From positions 27,501 to 91,500 of the forward strand of contig RPFO01000389.1 of the NCBI GenBank assembly GCA_009746045.1: 64,000 bases of DNA. The letters run 5' to 3'. The notes beneath the pieces were generated by a model. The model searched no databases and had not been told where the DNA came from. It was given only the letters and a program-made list of their open reading frames with translations. The position numbers were made by a program, and so were the translations under genes. Source of the stretch: Mesostigma viride. Its lineage: Eukaryota > Streptophyta > Mesostigmatophyceae > Mesostigmatales > Mesostigmataceae. Positions 20,311-31,480 of this stretch are shown piece after piece; within the stretch, counting starts at the first letter, position 1; each line of letters opens with the position of its first letter.

Positions 20311-22189
20311 ATAGAGGCCTGCCTCTTATTTAATTTTAAGGTACCTCTTAATTAATCTCGGCCCCCGGCCTCCGCTAATTTGCTAATTTGCTAAAAAAGA
20401 GGCAATTTTACCCCGACTGCCCCCAACCACGCGCCGGTGGCGAGCTAAAAATAGAAAAAGGCGCTATTTATGAGATATTTTGCCCAAGACAAACCACTTA
20501 TCCAAATGACCTGCCCATACATTCCAGCAAAGTTCCCCCACTTCTAAAAAATCTGGGCTATTCACATGGTCAAAATAATCACATTTGTTTGAGTTATTAA
20601 TTTCCCCGCAAAATGGGTACTTTTTTGAGCCAAAAAAAATAAATCAAATCATCAACACATCGAATGGGGTCATCCATACATGCGAAATTTCACTGAGTAA
20701 GGGGAAACACAACCCCAAAGTTTGAGCTCATTCTGACAAGCGTAGCTCAAGTTATTGATTTTTCTGTGATGCCACCTGGGTAGACGCTAAAAGAGAATTG
20801 AGCTAGTGCTGAGCCAAAATGACATCTGTTTTGCTACCCTAGACACCCAAAAACATGCCCACTTTGATCACGGAGTGTGAGGAGGATGTCCGGAGCCTCA
20901 TACGCCCCACCCCTCCATCGGCACAGCCAGCCTTGTGAGTCTACCCTTAACAACAAGGCTGGTAGGACGACACGCCTGAGCAGCATATGTAATGCCTATC
21001 TCAGGCTAATAATGCGTGATTTTGTGCCAACAACCAAGTTGTTGCACCCAACAACACATTAAAAACCCTATTCCAAAATGCCCAACAAGCCGGACACGTG
21101 GAGGACCACACACGCAGTATATAAAGAGAAAATAAGCTGACTTTTTATCCAGCCAACCTGTGGCTATAGCTGCTCTGGTTATCATGACAAAGGCTATCAT
21201 TTACTCAGTGGGAAAGGTGAAGAGACCATTGGAACAACCTACCTGACGCATGTGCCACCAAAGCATTGTGTCCCGCAAAATGCACACTGCCTCCTTTCTA
21301 ACAAGCACGAGCCACTTTCTTCAGGAGACAGGTGCTAGCTCGTCAGTGTCTGGGGAAAATGATGCCGCTGCTTAGGAAGACCGCGCGAATTTCCTCGAAC
21401 ACAACTGTCTATAAAGCAAAAGAAATTTCAGCGAGGCATGGAAATAAAAGCATTACACCTTCCCGACAGGTTGCGGGCCACGCGCTGCAGAAAGCCAGCC
21501 ATGTCACAGACGAACTTGCTAAAAGATATCCAGGAATCCAGCGATGCAGCGCCAGGACCCGCAACTTCCTGGCTGCATCTGGCCGGAAAGAAGGCAAAAA
21601 GCTTACGCTCAACGAGCTAAGAAAGCAGGAAAACGCTAGATTAAGACGTTTAATACAAGAACGTACCATAACGGGCATTTATTCGTGCGCAGGCGCACAA
21701 GAAATGCCACCCTTTCATGGAGAGGTTGGGCACACATCGCGCAGGCCTAATGTTATCTTACCGCAAAATGACGGGAAAGGTAAAGATAGCAGCGGGAATT
21801 TTTACGGCTTTAGAAACATCATTAAACTAGCTTTCCTTACGACCATCAAAACTGGCAACAATCGACAATCACACCGGCAGGAATCCATTATACTTTATTC
21901 ATCCCGACAGAAATTCAGGCCGGACCCCCCCTGCCGATGGCAAAGAAAAAATGCCCGCGACATTATAGATCGCAACCATCCCACCATAAATTAGAATCAG
22001 TAGCTAATTTTCTCCAACAATCGAGCATTTTTTCTGCTTTCCGCGTGCCAGATTTGTCACGTTTCGTCTAAAAGCAGTCGCCATGGCCACTTCCGCAAGG
22101 GGTGCGCGCACCGTGCACCCACTTTTCACGGTACGGAGGGTACCGCGGATTTTTTTTGGCGCGGAAAATATTCGCCGCGCCGCGTCGAG
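20311..22189. other. filler without recognisable gene
   Basis: Mostly AT-rich sequence. A CTAATTTG duplication lies near 20376-20392, followed by the 16-mer at 20404-20419. A plus-strand frame at 21332-21994 (220 codons) has a basic, low-information translation without a recognised family; I do not call it a gene. The junction with the truncated LTR is at 22190. Confidence 0.4.
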
Positions 22190-22405
22190 TATTAGCTTGG
22201 GTCATGGCAGTGTAGTTGTGTTTCCTTCCTCTATTCCTGGAGTAAACGGGTTTGTGTAAATGGCTTATGGCGTATTATAGTAGCACATACGTAAATGCAT
22301 TGAGATCTGGATCGTCTCGTTCGTCTTTCGCTAGGGGATTAACTAGAGGTGGCCTTACTAGTTTAGGTAGAGGTAGAGGTGGCGGTATAGGTTTAGGACG
22401 TAACA
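22190..22405 (+). repeat. third, 5'-truncated chromovirus LTR
   Basis: Matches the last 216 or so bases of the LTR from TATTAGCTTGGG to the terminal ACGTAACA, with a short deletion near 22366 between GGTAG repeats. It is followed at once by ACCGG, the same pentamer that precedes the first LTR. Confidence 0.85.
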
Positions 22406-22786
22406 ACCGGTATCGGTACTACCGGTACCCGATACCGGTATCCGAGGTCGGGTACTCCCACGGTACCCGACCCAACCCTAGTAACCACGGACAGTTTCGG
22501 ACTAGCTGAGGCCACTGAAACGTAAGATCTACATTTACGGCGTAACTACTACAGTTTGTTGCTTGCCGTATCAAACAACAACAACAACCCTCAACGTCGG
22601 TTTCGGCGTCGGATTCCACCCCCGGGTATCTGACGTCAGTTTCCCCCCCAGAGTTTCTGACTTTGCCTACAGTACGTCTGACCCAACACGGGTGCCGGCC
22701 CGCGCGGCGTGGTCTGGGGCTCTGGGCAGGCGGGTCGGCCTTGTCAAGTAACGTGCGTGTTTGCAACTTGCCCGTTGAAACTCTAC
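22406..22786. other. right flank of the composite, GGTACC/CCGGTA-rich
   Basis: 22406-22480 is dense in CCGGTA and GGTACC motifs like the left flank at 6140-6537, consistent with one interrupted locus. No gene is seen in the rest. Confidence 0.5.
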
Positions 22787-22979
22787 GGCGGAGCCAATTT
22801 TTGGAAGAACATCACCCTTATGCTTGCAAATTCGTGACAAATTCGGTGGATGGATGGATGGACATGGATTAGCGGATTTTATTCTATTCCCTATTCCTAT
22901 GTCTTTTCTCACGTGTACGGCCTTATAAGCTTCGCCAATTCTGGCGAACCTAACGGTTCCTCCAAAAATTGGCTCCGCC
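22787..22979. mobile_element. 193-bp MITE-like element with 19-bp terminal inverted repeats
   Basis: The left end GGCGGAGCCAATTTTTGGA (22787-22805) is the exact reverse complement of 22961-22979, and similarity extends imperfectly a few bases inward (AAGAAC against AGGAAC). The interior has no coding potential and holds a short palindrome, TTCGCCAATTCTGGCGAA (22931-22948). No clear target duplication is visible, so the superfamily is open. Confidence 0.7.
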
Positions 22980-23164
22980 TGATAATTAGTGCGGTAGTGC
23001 GTCGGACCTCCGCACTCGCCCCCGCACAAGAGTTCTCTTCATCAGGCCCGAATACTGTACAGGGACGGAGGTGGTGTTTTTTTTTTCCGGGTAAATGGGT
23101 ATTTTTACTAACCAATAGGAATATCGTTAGGTGAAGAGGTACCACGTATCGACCAGCTGGTTAC
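22980..23164. other. spacer
   Basis: No feature recognised. A T-run lies at 23078-23086. Confidence 0.3.
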
Positions 23165-25990
23165 CAACTATGTGTAGTGTGATAGGTGATATGTTTAGAA
23201 AGGAGCAGTATGTGACCAGGGGAGCCAAGTGACACGCGTAAGGTCACCGTAAGGAATGCAAGTAAACACCATGTTGCGTCCCAGTCGAGAGCATGGAAAA
23301 GCTCTAAGGGGTTGGGCCTGTCATTGATGGGCCCGGGGTCCCACACCTTGTATTGTTCTAGTAGGCCATTGCAAGTCCCATCGGGAGCGGCCAGGGTGGA
23401 GCTTATGGTTCTCGTGCAGTAAAATGTCATAACCCCATTCTGTCGTGTACTCGTAAAGACATTTGCTGATCCTAGACATCCCCTTGTTTAGGGTCCAGCC
23501 AAATTCCAGGGGGTCCAATGGTAAAGTATCCAACCTCGTATTGCCTACATGTAACCAAGTGATGGCCTCCGCCGGGGTCGTGGGGTCCGGCTGGAACATG
23601 CAGGACCTTGAGAATAACCACGGGACCATACGGATACGGTGACATTGGTGGGCTGGAAGACATACACATAATGTCGCTAACTGATTGAGGCAACCATTGT
23701 GGCCTGGAAGGATGTCGGCCACTTGGACTTCAATTCCCGCCGAAGGTAGCACTCCCCGGACCAGACCTTTGCATGTGAGTGTGATCCCGTCTGGGTAAAA
23801 ACTGACCCAATCACCCGGTCGGAGGGCGCCCTTGCGTGGGGCCATCATCAGAGCATGCCATATGTAGCTGGGATGGCCTGGATGAGGGTGTTCCATGCAA
23901 GCATTTAGCGATGGCATGTTTAGCACCCAAGCATTAACTTCAGTATATGCCAGTAACCGATATTTGTCGATCCCCCTGCCAGACGTAGAGATCAAGCACT
24001 CTTAGAATAGGGGGTGATGCGCACAGGAAGCCAGCATAAGGGTTGTGCCCATGTAACGTGCCCAAGGGCTTGCGCGCATTGTCCACAATCAAATCATTGA
24101 AGTAAAGGATCAGACTGTCGTGCAACCTCCTCACGAGTGGTGGGAAAAACGAGGCGCCCAGGTTTGAGCTTGTTATAACCTAACCATAGGCGCGACCAGT
24201 ACCATGGGAGCCCCTTGTATGATATCAGTGTACAGCCAAGTACTCCAGCGTCTAGGTGCCAAGATGTGCCATTATTAGCATGGGTGTAAATAGATGAGAG
24301 GGACTCTCTTGCCAACATGCAGCCAGGGGGCGTATTCACTTCCATGTACACGCTGATCACCTGCTTGGCATACATCGACCACAATCGCCATTGTATGTTG
24401 TGTGGCCCTACTAGACCACTGTGCAACCATGACATAAAGGACATATCCCGGCTGATCCATGCAGCCATGTACCGTGTGAGATATCAAACCTTTCTGTTTC
24501 CAAACAAAATTGCTGCCTATGCTTTGGATCAGCTGTATGGTATGATCGTTTGGAGGGTGTGCCAGACAGTAGTATAAAACCTTGGAGAACAAGAGTTGGT
24601 TGACGATCAGTGATTTTCCTCGTAAGCTCATCCACTGGACGCCTCCCTACCGCCCTGCTGTGAGGAGCACTCCTGCAAGTTTGCCCACGTGTTTGGTTTC
24701 GTCATATAAAAACGCACGATGTTCAGCCAAACGTCCCTCTGGCGTGCAGCCAATGGGGCAGTTGTGCAAAAGATGGTGAGAGGGGGTCTCCGGGTTGGAC
24801 CCATGTCATGGCCAGGTGAGAGGGGGTTATCCGGGATGGGTTGGGTGTGCCGATGTGCAGTCCCGTGGACTTTTGCACATTGCATCGTTGTTGTGAGGCC
24901 ACAGAGTACGTGTTGATATTTTCCAAGACAGCATTCACTTTGTGCAGCGAGATGCAGACATTGGTGGTGTCATCAACATAGGCTATCTGCACGATACCTT
25001 TGGCACTGCCTGCAAGCGGGAAGCCCTGCAGGCGAGGGTCGTGCTGGTGGAGCCAAAACAATCCTGCAGTTGTAAAGCATTACAAATGATGCTGGGCAGG
25101 GCTCGGAAAAATACTGTCGGAACGACACATTGAAATAAACGTATGCATTATTCTGTCCCGGTTTTCTGTTATGCAATGTATCAGTTTGCCGCACGTGATG
25201 CATGTTGATTACCTGGATGCGGACAATGAATCCGGCGAGACTCATGTCGCTGGGCACCATGGTTGCCACAATGGTTGCAGTCTTGCCACGGGTTTTTAAG
25301 ATATAACCATGGCAGACTTAAGTTTAGCGTCTGGTGTCTAGAAGGTTCCATGTGCACAACGCATATTGCATTGCCATACTTGTAACGACATTGCAGGATA
25401 AGGTTTCTAGGCATCTCTAGAAGGTTGACGCTGTAAATGTATAAATAAACAGCGGCCAAGGAGCCGCAGCCATTGCAACCAAACAATTCCAAAGTCATTC
25501 TCAACTCCTGCGTGTGCCAGTAGGAACAGGATGGGGGACATACAATCTCCTTGTGGGAGGGATCTTGAGCTGTGGCCAAGTGCAGATTTGTGACCGTTTA
25601 TAAGGATGTACCATGTTAGCGATTTGATCATTCCCATGATGACAGTTAAGATGCGTGGGCCAAACCCTAAGCCGATTAATATGTGTCGTAGGTATGCCCA
25701 GCACATCCGGTCAAACGCCTTTTCAAAGTCCCAAAAGAGGATAAAGCCAGCGATGTCGTCGCGCCTTGTCGGCCTTTTCCAATATGTCCATTACGAGGGT
25801 GATGCTATCATTGATGTGGAGGTTAGCGCGAAAGCCTACTTGTTCTGGGCCGATGAGGCAGTCTAGAACAGAGTATAGCCTTTGCTGAATTATTTTACTA
25901 ATGATTTTGTACGCAACCGTAAGGAGGCGTATCGGAGGTGGTGGTTTAATGATTAGGGACCGCGGACCCGCCCTAGTTGGCTGGATGGTC
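23165..25990 (-). pseudogene. L1-like LINE reverse transcriptase, multiply frameshifted
   Basis: Read from right to left. The RT start near 25960-25860 (Leu-Leu-Thr-Val-Ala-Tyr-Lys-Ile-Ile, then Gln-Val-Gly-Phe-Arg) is followed by Leu-Pro-Gln-Gly-Asp-Cys-Met-Ser-Pro-Ile-Leu-Phe near 25530-25560. The catalytic Ala-Tyr-Val-Asp-Asp lies near 24970-24985. A post-RT region, Leu-Arg-Gly-Lys-Ser-Leu-Ile-Val-Asn, lies near 24600-24630, typical of L1-like LINEs. A long C-terminal frame without known domain occupies 23995-23321. Many frame changes occur between these blocks. No endonuclease domain and no 3' tail were found. Confidence 0.8.
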
Positions 25991-26043
25991 CACCCCTCCA
26001 GTAATTATTGGCAAGCACCGGGCATTGGGGCATGGGAGTTATT

Positions 26044-26097
26044 ATAAATAGTGACGGAACCTTTTGCCACTTGGCAATCAGGTCCGTCACTATTTAT
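26044..26097. repeat. perfect 15-bp hairpin with nested 6-bp hairpin
   Basis: ATAAATAGTGACGGA (26044-26058) pairs exactly with 26083-26097, and the loop contains TTGCCA-CT-TGGCAA. It could be a tiny fold-back element or the paired ends of a deleted transposon. It lies just beyond the 5' side of the L1-like fragment. Confidence 0.6.
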
Positions 26098-26148
26098 CCG
26101 GCGAAAACCACTCGCCGGTATCTATTCCGCGTTAAGTTCACGTGATCT

Positions 26149-27600
26149 ATTGTGGTTCAGTCCGAGCGGAGAATATCGTCAGAATTTCACTGGAGATACG
26201 AACGTAACGAAATTTCCGAGTATCTGACACCGAAATATCTCCAAAGTATAACGAATGGTTTGCTGAATTTGATTGTGGTTCAGTCCGAGCTGAGAAATTT
26301 GTCAGAATTTCAATTTCGATACGAACTTGACGAAATTTCCAAGTATCTCACGCTCGGAGAGCTTCCAACTACCTCGCAGGTTGGCGGGGAAGGGTCCATT
26401 GCGCGTGGCGCACGGCGGCGGTTCGTCCCGGTCGGAATCGTCCGCTCGCGCGTCCTCCGTGGAAGGGTCTTGGCGCGTCGCGCGGGCCGGTGCGGTTGGC
26501 GCCCATAAGGTCGACTATCGGCCTCTGGTCCGCTAGCGGCGAGTCACGTCCTCTCAAGTCGGGGAGGGGGGGCGATAGCTAGTAACTACGATTTACGAAG
26601 CCCGAAAACTTTGGCCGCGGCCGTAGGCCGAAAGTGGGGCCGTCCCACGCGCCCCCTAGCGCGGGAGCGGACGACGTCCAGGACCGTTGCGAGATGGCCA
26701 ATCGCCAATCGGCGTAGTACAAAGAAAATCCCCGAACCTTGGAGATCGATTCTCGTGTTTTCCTGAACGGGTGCTGAAACTCTGAACATGTTCAGACTTT
26801 TGCGGGCAGGTGGGGCGTCTCGCCAATCCGCGCGGCCTCAGGACGGTACGGCGCGTTGACTTTTTTAAGCGTCAAACAAGCTACTGGCGAACCGATATCT
26901 CGCCAAACAAATGGGCGGCGGTTTCGTGTCAGTAAGTGTCAGTGCTCGCCATACCAGGCCGAGAAAGTAAAATTCTAGAAGCTGACGAGACGAAATTTTC
27001 AGTTAGGAACGAAAACGTTCTGACATTCTGAACGGGGACGTTCAGACCTGAACGGGCGAAATATTCAGGCGGAAATATGGCACAATTTCACGTACGATAC
27101 GAACGTAACAAAATTTCCAAGTATCTTCCACCGAAATATCTCTAAAGTATATCGAATGGTATGCTGAAATTCATTGTGGTTCAGTCCAAGCGGAGAAATT
27201 TGTCAGAATTTCACTGGAGATACGAACGTAACGAAATTTCCAAGTATATGACGCCGAAATATCATTATTATATCGAATGGTATGCTGAAATTCATTGTGG
27301 TTCAGTCCGAGCTGACAAATTTGTCAGAATTTCAATTTCGATACGAATGTGACGAAATTTCCGAGTATTTCACGCTCGGAGAGCTTCCACGGTGTTGACG
27401 GGGAAGAATCCATTGCGCGTGGCGCACGGCGGCGGTTCGTCCCGGTCGGAATCGTCCGCTCGCGCGTCCTCCGTGGAAGGGTCTTGGCGCGTCGCGCGGG
27501 CCGGTGCGGTTGGCGCCCAGAAGGTCGACTATCGGCCTCTGGTCCGCTAGCGGCGAGTCACGTCCTCTCAAGTCGGGGAGGGGGGGCGATAGCCCCCCCT
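26149..27600 (+). repeat. about 430-bp block present twice, containing about 122-bp tandem units
   Basis: 26149-26582 is repeated at 27172-27593. Each block has two units beginning ATTGTGGTTCAGTCC and sharing CAGAATTTCA, ACGAAATTTCC and CCGAAATATC, followed by the same GC-rich segment (GGGTCCATTGCGCGTGGCG onward). A further diverged unit precedes the second block (27060-27171). The right end of the second block completes a long G/C hairpin (27576-27600). Apparent open frames here are repeat artefacts. Confidence 0.75.
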
Positions 27601-27624
27601 CCCCCACTTTTTTCTTGTTGCCCT

Positions 27625-28302
27625 ATATATATTAAAAATATAATTACTTACAGCAGAGTGAAATCACTCAAACCAAAGCAAACGCCCAGCTATAAACCTA
27701 TATACAGAGCCATGTCAAAGCTCTATACTACGATAAGACCAATGGAAACGCCTAACGGGAGGAACCTAATAGCCCTGCTGCACCGCAAAATCAGCCCGCG
27801 TACGGCGGAGCATGATGTCAGCCATGGCCCGAGTCAGCGCCACCGACAAGCGCTGACGCCAATATGACGTCCAGGTCCGCGCCGACCATGGGGCCCGCTG
27901 GCCCTCCAGGTCCAGCCGGTCCTCCCGGAGCCGGCAACACTCCTTGAAGAAGGCGGAGGTCAGGGGCTCCATGGCCCCAAACTCCTCCAGGACAAAGGGC
28001 ACCACACGATGGTGCCCGACGTCGCCGTAGGCCAGGAGCTTGGCCCGCTCCGCCCGGTCCGCCGTGTAACCTGCCGTGAGGGAGGCCCCAGCCACGTGGC
28101 TAAGAGCCAAGGGCCGCGCCACCGAAACGTCAATAAGCAGATGCCGGCCACCCCCTCAAAGTCCAGCACCACGATGTCAGGCCGGTGGTTGGGGAATAGA
28201 AGGCAGCGCCATCCGCATCCTCGGACCGGATGTTCGCGTGGGGGAAAACCGACCGAATCATGGCGAGCACCACCGTCAGGAGGACAGTGTGCAAATACAA
28301 AT
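27625..28302 (-). mobile_element. 5'-truncated LINE end (endonuclease family), copy A
   Basis: Reverse complement of 19630-20310. It carries the same endonuclease C-terminus (stop at 27766) and 3' UTR, including the frame change before Asp-Val-Ser. The 3' tail is TATATATATTAAAAATATAATT-like. The 5' break lies at ACAAATATATATA, directly against copy B's tail. Confidence 0.85.
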
Positions 28303-28683
28303 ATATATATTAAAAATATAATTACTTACAGCAGAGTGAAATCACTCAAACCAAAGCAAACGCCCAGCTATAAACCTATATACAGAGCCATGTCAAAGCT
28401 CTATACTACGAAGTACGATAAGACCAATGGAAACGCCTAACGGGAGGAACCTAATAGCCCTGCTGCACCGCAAAATCAGCCCGCGTACGGCGGAGCATGA
28501 TGTCCGCCATGGCCCGAGTCAGCGCCACCGACAAGCGCTGACGCCAATATGACGTCCAGGTCCGCGCCGACCATGGGGCCCGCTGGCCCTCCAGGTCCAG
28601 CCGGTCCTCCCGGAGCCGGCAACACTCCTTGAAGAAGGCGGAGGTCAGGGGCCCCATGGCCCCAAACTCCTCCAGGACAAATA
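28303..28683 (-). mobile_element. 5'-truncated LINE end (endonuclease family), copy B
   Basis: A shorter copy in the same orientation, matching the last 300 or so bases of the LINE, with coding from about 28681 to 28451. It carries an 8-base local duplication (TACGAAGTACGA) near 28406. Its 5' break also lies at GACAAATATATATA, so both copies joined AT-repeat target at an ACAAA microhomology. Confidence 0.85.
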
Positions 28684-29892
28684 TATATATACTACTTTTA
28701 GGTCGGCCCAATTGTTCCGCAAACTCTTCCGGCAAACGTTGTCCGTACACCAGTAGCGCAAAAATCCGAACGCCAAATTTGTTTCCACAAAATCTTTCAG
28801 CAGATCGCGGCCGTAGGCTTTCTAGCGGCCTGTCACCGCGTGGCGTCCGGCGCCCAAACTCTTCTAAGACGAGTAGCCAAACAAACCCGCCGATTTTGTG
28901 GCGGGAAGGACGCATTAACGCTCATTTTTGGCGGGAATTACACATAAACGATCGTAACGGAAGTAACGGTAAAGGTTTTGCGAGTAGCTCAGCCCCGGAG
29001 CGATGCACAATTTTGCGGGCCAAGTTCAGCTTGAAAATTGACCTAGATGCTTGGAACGGACGAGGGAAATTGGCGAGGAGAGGACAGATTCAAGGGGTAT
29101 TTGGCGGTTGCTGGCAAAAAGTGAGAAAGCTGACGGACGAACCTGACCTACTGACATAACAGGTTTAGTTGCGGTTCGGTTCAGCCACCGGCTTCCCAAA
29201 ATATAGGCCAGCAAACCGTCCGGCACCACGAGTTTGCATGGAATCGTGGCGTAATAAAGGGGATCACAGGCTGTGGCCGGCCGTACAGGTTCGGCTGTCT
29301 TGCTAGTGGGCGGGCTGTGTGAGCGGGAGTGTACGGCTGTGCTCGTACTCGCCGTTGAGGCACAAAAAGCCGTTGAGCCACAGAATCTGCCAAGTAGCGG
29401 GGGTTCGGAGGCGGAGCCCCCGATCTTGTTGCCCTTTATATTATAATTTTAGACAGCGAAAAGTTTGCGCAAACCCTAAAAGCAAACTGTTGCCGCGTGC
29501 GAGTAGCGTTCCGCGGCGACCGCGATTGGGGGGTCGACCGTAGGGGTTCCCTTACATGCGTGCCGTTGGCTTGGTTGCGTCCACTGGTTGCGCGGCAAAG
29601 TTTGGCCCATTTGTGCCACCATTGCGGCCAAACTCTTCTCCGACAGCGTTTTGGCTGGCGTGCCTAAAGTTGTTTGCCCAAACTCTTTCCAAAAGTGTTG
29701 CGCAAACTCTTCCGTATTCGAGTAGCGTGGCCTAATGACCACAGAATTTCGGCATTGCGACCGATTCAAGCGGTATGTGTGCGACAAACGTGGTGGGGTT
29801 GTTGCCCGGTTATTGGCCGGGAACTAGCATCAGTTTGACCACAGAATTGCGGCATTGTTGCCCAGTCGCTGCGTGTTGGTTCGTCACTTTGC
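28684..29892. repeat. diffuse repeats with CAAACTCTT motif; no gene
   Basis: Recurrent phrases such as CAAACTCTTCCG/CAAACTCTTCT followed by GAGTAGC occur near 28720, 28855, 29625, 29680 and 29706. A GC-rich hairpin CGGGGG...CCCCCG at 29398-29421 is followed by CTTGTTGCCC. No coding region is supported. Confidence 0.45.
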
Positions 29893-30345
29893 ATGTCGTG
29901 GCGACTGCGCAGTCGCTGCATACCAAAGGACAGCTCGGTAGCGTTAGTTTCAATGATTTCAACAGATTTCAACGGATGCAACAAGGACAGCTCGGTAAGG
30001 GTTGGTTTCAATAATTTCAACGGACGCAACGAGTGCACGATGGGACGAAGACAAGGATAGCATGCGAAATTCAGAGAATTCGCACGATTTCCATTAAAGA
30101 AGGTCATTGAATGGTGTTGTTTGTGCATGTTGCCCGGTTGCTGCCTGGTTTTTGCGTGTCGTGGCGACCGCGCAGTCGCTGCGTGCCAAAGGACAGCTCG
30201 GTAGCGTTGGTTTCAATGATTTCAACAGATTTTAACGGATGCAACGAAGGCACGAAGGGACGAAGACAACGATAGCATGCGGAATGCAGAGAAATCGTGC
30301 GAATTCGTGAAAGAAGGTCATTGAATGATGTTGTTTGTGCATTTT
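29893..30345 (+). repeat. tandem duplication, about 265-bp spacing
   Basis: GCGCAGTCGCTGC, CCAAAGGACAGCTCGGTAGCG, TTTCAATGATTTCAACAGA and GAAGGTCATTGAATG appear in the same order near 29908-30115 and 30172-30330, with scattered changes. No gene. Confidence 0.7.
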
Positions 30346-31215
30346 GAAAAGTCAGGTGTTGTGGGATTCAATCAACGGCAAGGAAGCGTTTATACTGGCC
30401 TTTGAGTCGAAAGTGTGATGCTTTACGTCAAGTTTTCCATAACTATCGGTTTGCGCCACCAGTCTCGCGGGATGCGCGTCCTGCATGGAAGGGGGAAAAT
30501 TCTTATCAAGGAGACATCTAGCGCAGGCCAGAAATTAATCGGGAGAATTCGGACCCTTTCTTATGCCCCCGGGCGAAGGACGATACCTTTTGTGGTGGGA
30601 TCTACTTTGTGGTGGGATCATCTTTTGTGGTGGCTCGCGCCTTGACACCTCACAGGCATGCAACGTAGATAACATCATTAAAACTCCGGCGGCGCTGCAG
30701 GGCGGCATGGCAAGGGATCTGGCGCTACCTGACGGGAAAGAAGGCATAACCTCACGTTGATAACGTTGCTAAGAAGCGAAACATGTCGGCTGTCGGGGTT
30801 TTGTCGAGTGGTTTTTGAGTGGTTTGTTGGAAGGTGTTTGCTGCAGGCTGCTCAGTTGTATGTAAATATTGAGGCAATTAAACCTTTCTTAGCACCGGCT
30901 TCACTGTGCTTGGAGGCTTCACTGTGCTTGGAGGCTCACCAGCTTGTGTATTTTTAGCAAACGGATGTGTTGGAAAGAAAGTGACATGGGTTGATCTGAG
31001 GGGCATACTGCACGGGTGAAACGCATGCAGGTAGGGAGTATCATTGGTAAGGCTGTATCAAGGAGACAACCAGCGCAGGCCAGAAATCATTGGTAAGGCT
31101 GTATGTTATGTGTATACATATCTTGCGTATGCGTAGGTTGCATTATGCGTATGCGTATATTGAATTTGGTCTTGTGGCAAGCTTTGGTTTCTTACCAAAG
31201 GGTTGTGCTGGAAAG
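30346..31215. other. spacer without recognisable gene
   Basis: Contains a TGTGGTGGGATC duplication near 30590-30620, a TTCACTGTGCTTGGAGGC duplication near 30899-30933 and the first diverged member of the repeat described at 31216. Nothing coding is supported. Confidence 0.4.
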
Positions 31216-31480
31216 AAAGGTGACAGGGGTTGATCTCAGGGGCATACTGCGCATGGGCGAAACTGCATGTGGGTACTCCTTACCTGTCCGGTCATTGGTA
31301 AGGCACTGTGCGTGCCAGGGGTTGACCTGAGGGGCGTACGGCATGGGTGAAGCTGCATGTACGTATGCCCAATACCTATCATCATTGGTAACGCAGTGCG
31401 TGACAGGGGTTGATCTAAGGGGCATACTCCATGGGTGAAACTGCATGTAGGTAGAGGGCATCTTTGGTAAAGCAGTACGT
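31216..31480 (+). repeat. degenerate tandem repeat with GGGTTGA core
   Basis: At least three units carry AGGGGTTGA then AGGGGC then TACTGC/ACGGC then ATGGG-GAA-CTGCATGT then CATTGGTAA (starts near 31222, 31316 and 31400). A related unit lies near 30985. Confidence 0.65.

Larger units (their letters stand above)
6538..22405 (+). mobile_element. composite Ty3/gypsy chromovirus with three LTR copies
   Basis: Three LTR copies share the same sequence: 6538-7090, 17557-18113 and a 5'-truncated 22190-22405. The LTR starts TGTTACGT and ends ACGTAACA, an 8-bp inverted terminal repeat. The pentamer ACCGG lies directly left of the first LTR (6533-6537) and directly right of the third (22406-22410), so the whole block may have been one insertion. 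After the second LTR the 5' leader restarts (18114-18417 matches 7091-7394), as in a tandem LTR-internal-LTR-internal-LTR array whose second internal region was later replaced. All coding parts are broken. The caveat is that the flanks are CCGG-rich, so the pentamer could be chance. Confidence 0.7.

Noticed and set aside
21332..21994. 220-codon plus-strand frame
   Set aside because: No family resemblance, mixed basic composition, overlapping open frames on the other strand, and it lies in transposon filler.
29398..29421. Helitron 3' end
   Set aside because: A GC-rich hairpin near the end fits, but the sequence after it is CTTGTT, not CTRR, and no TC start or Rep/helicase was found.
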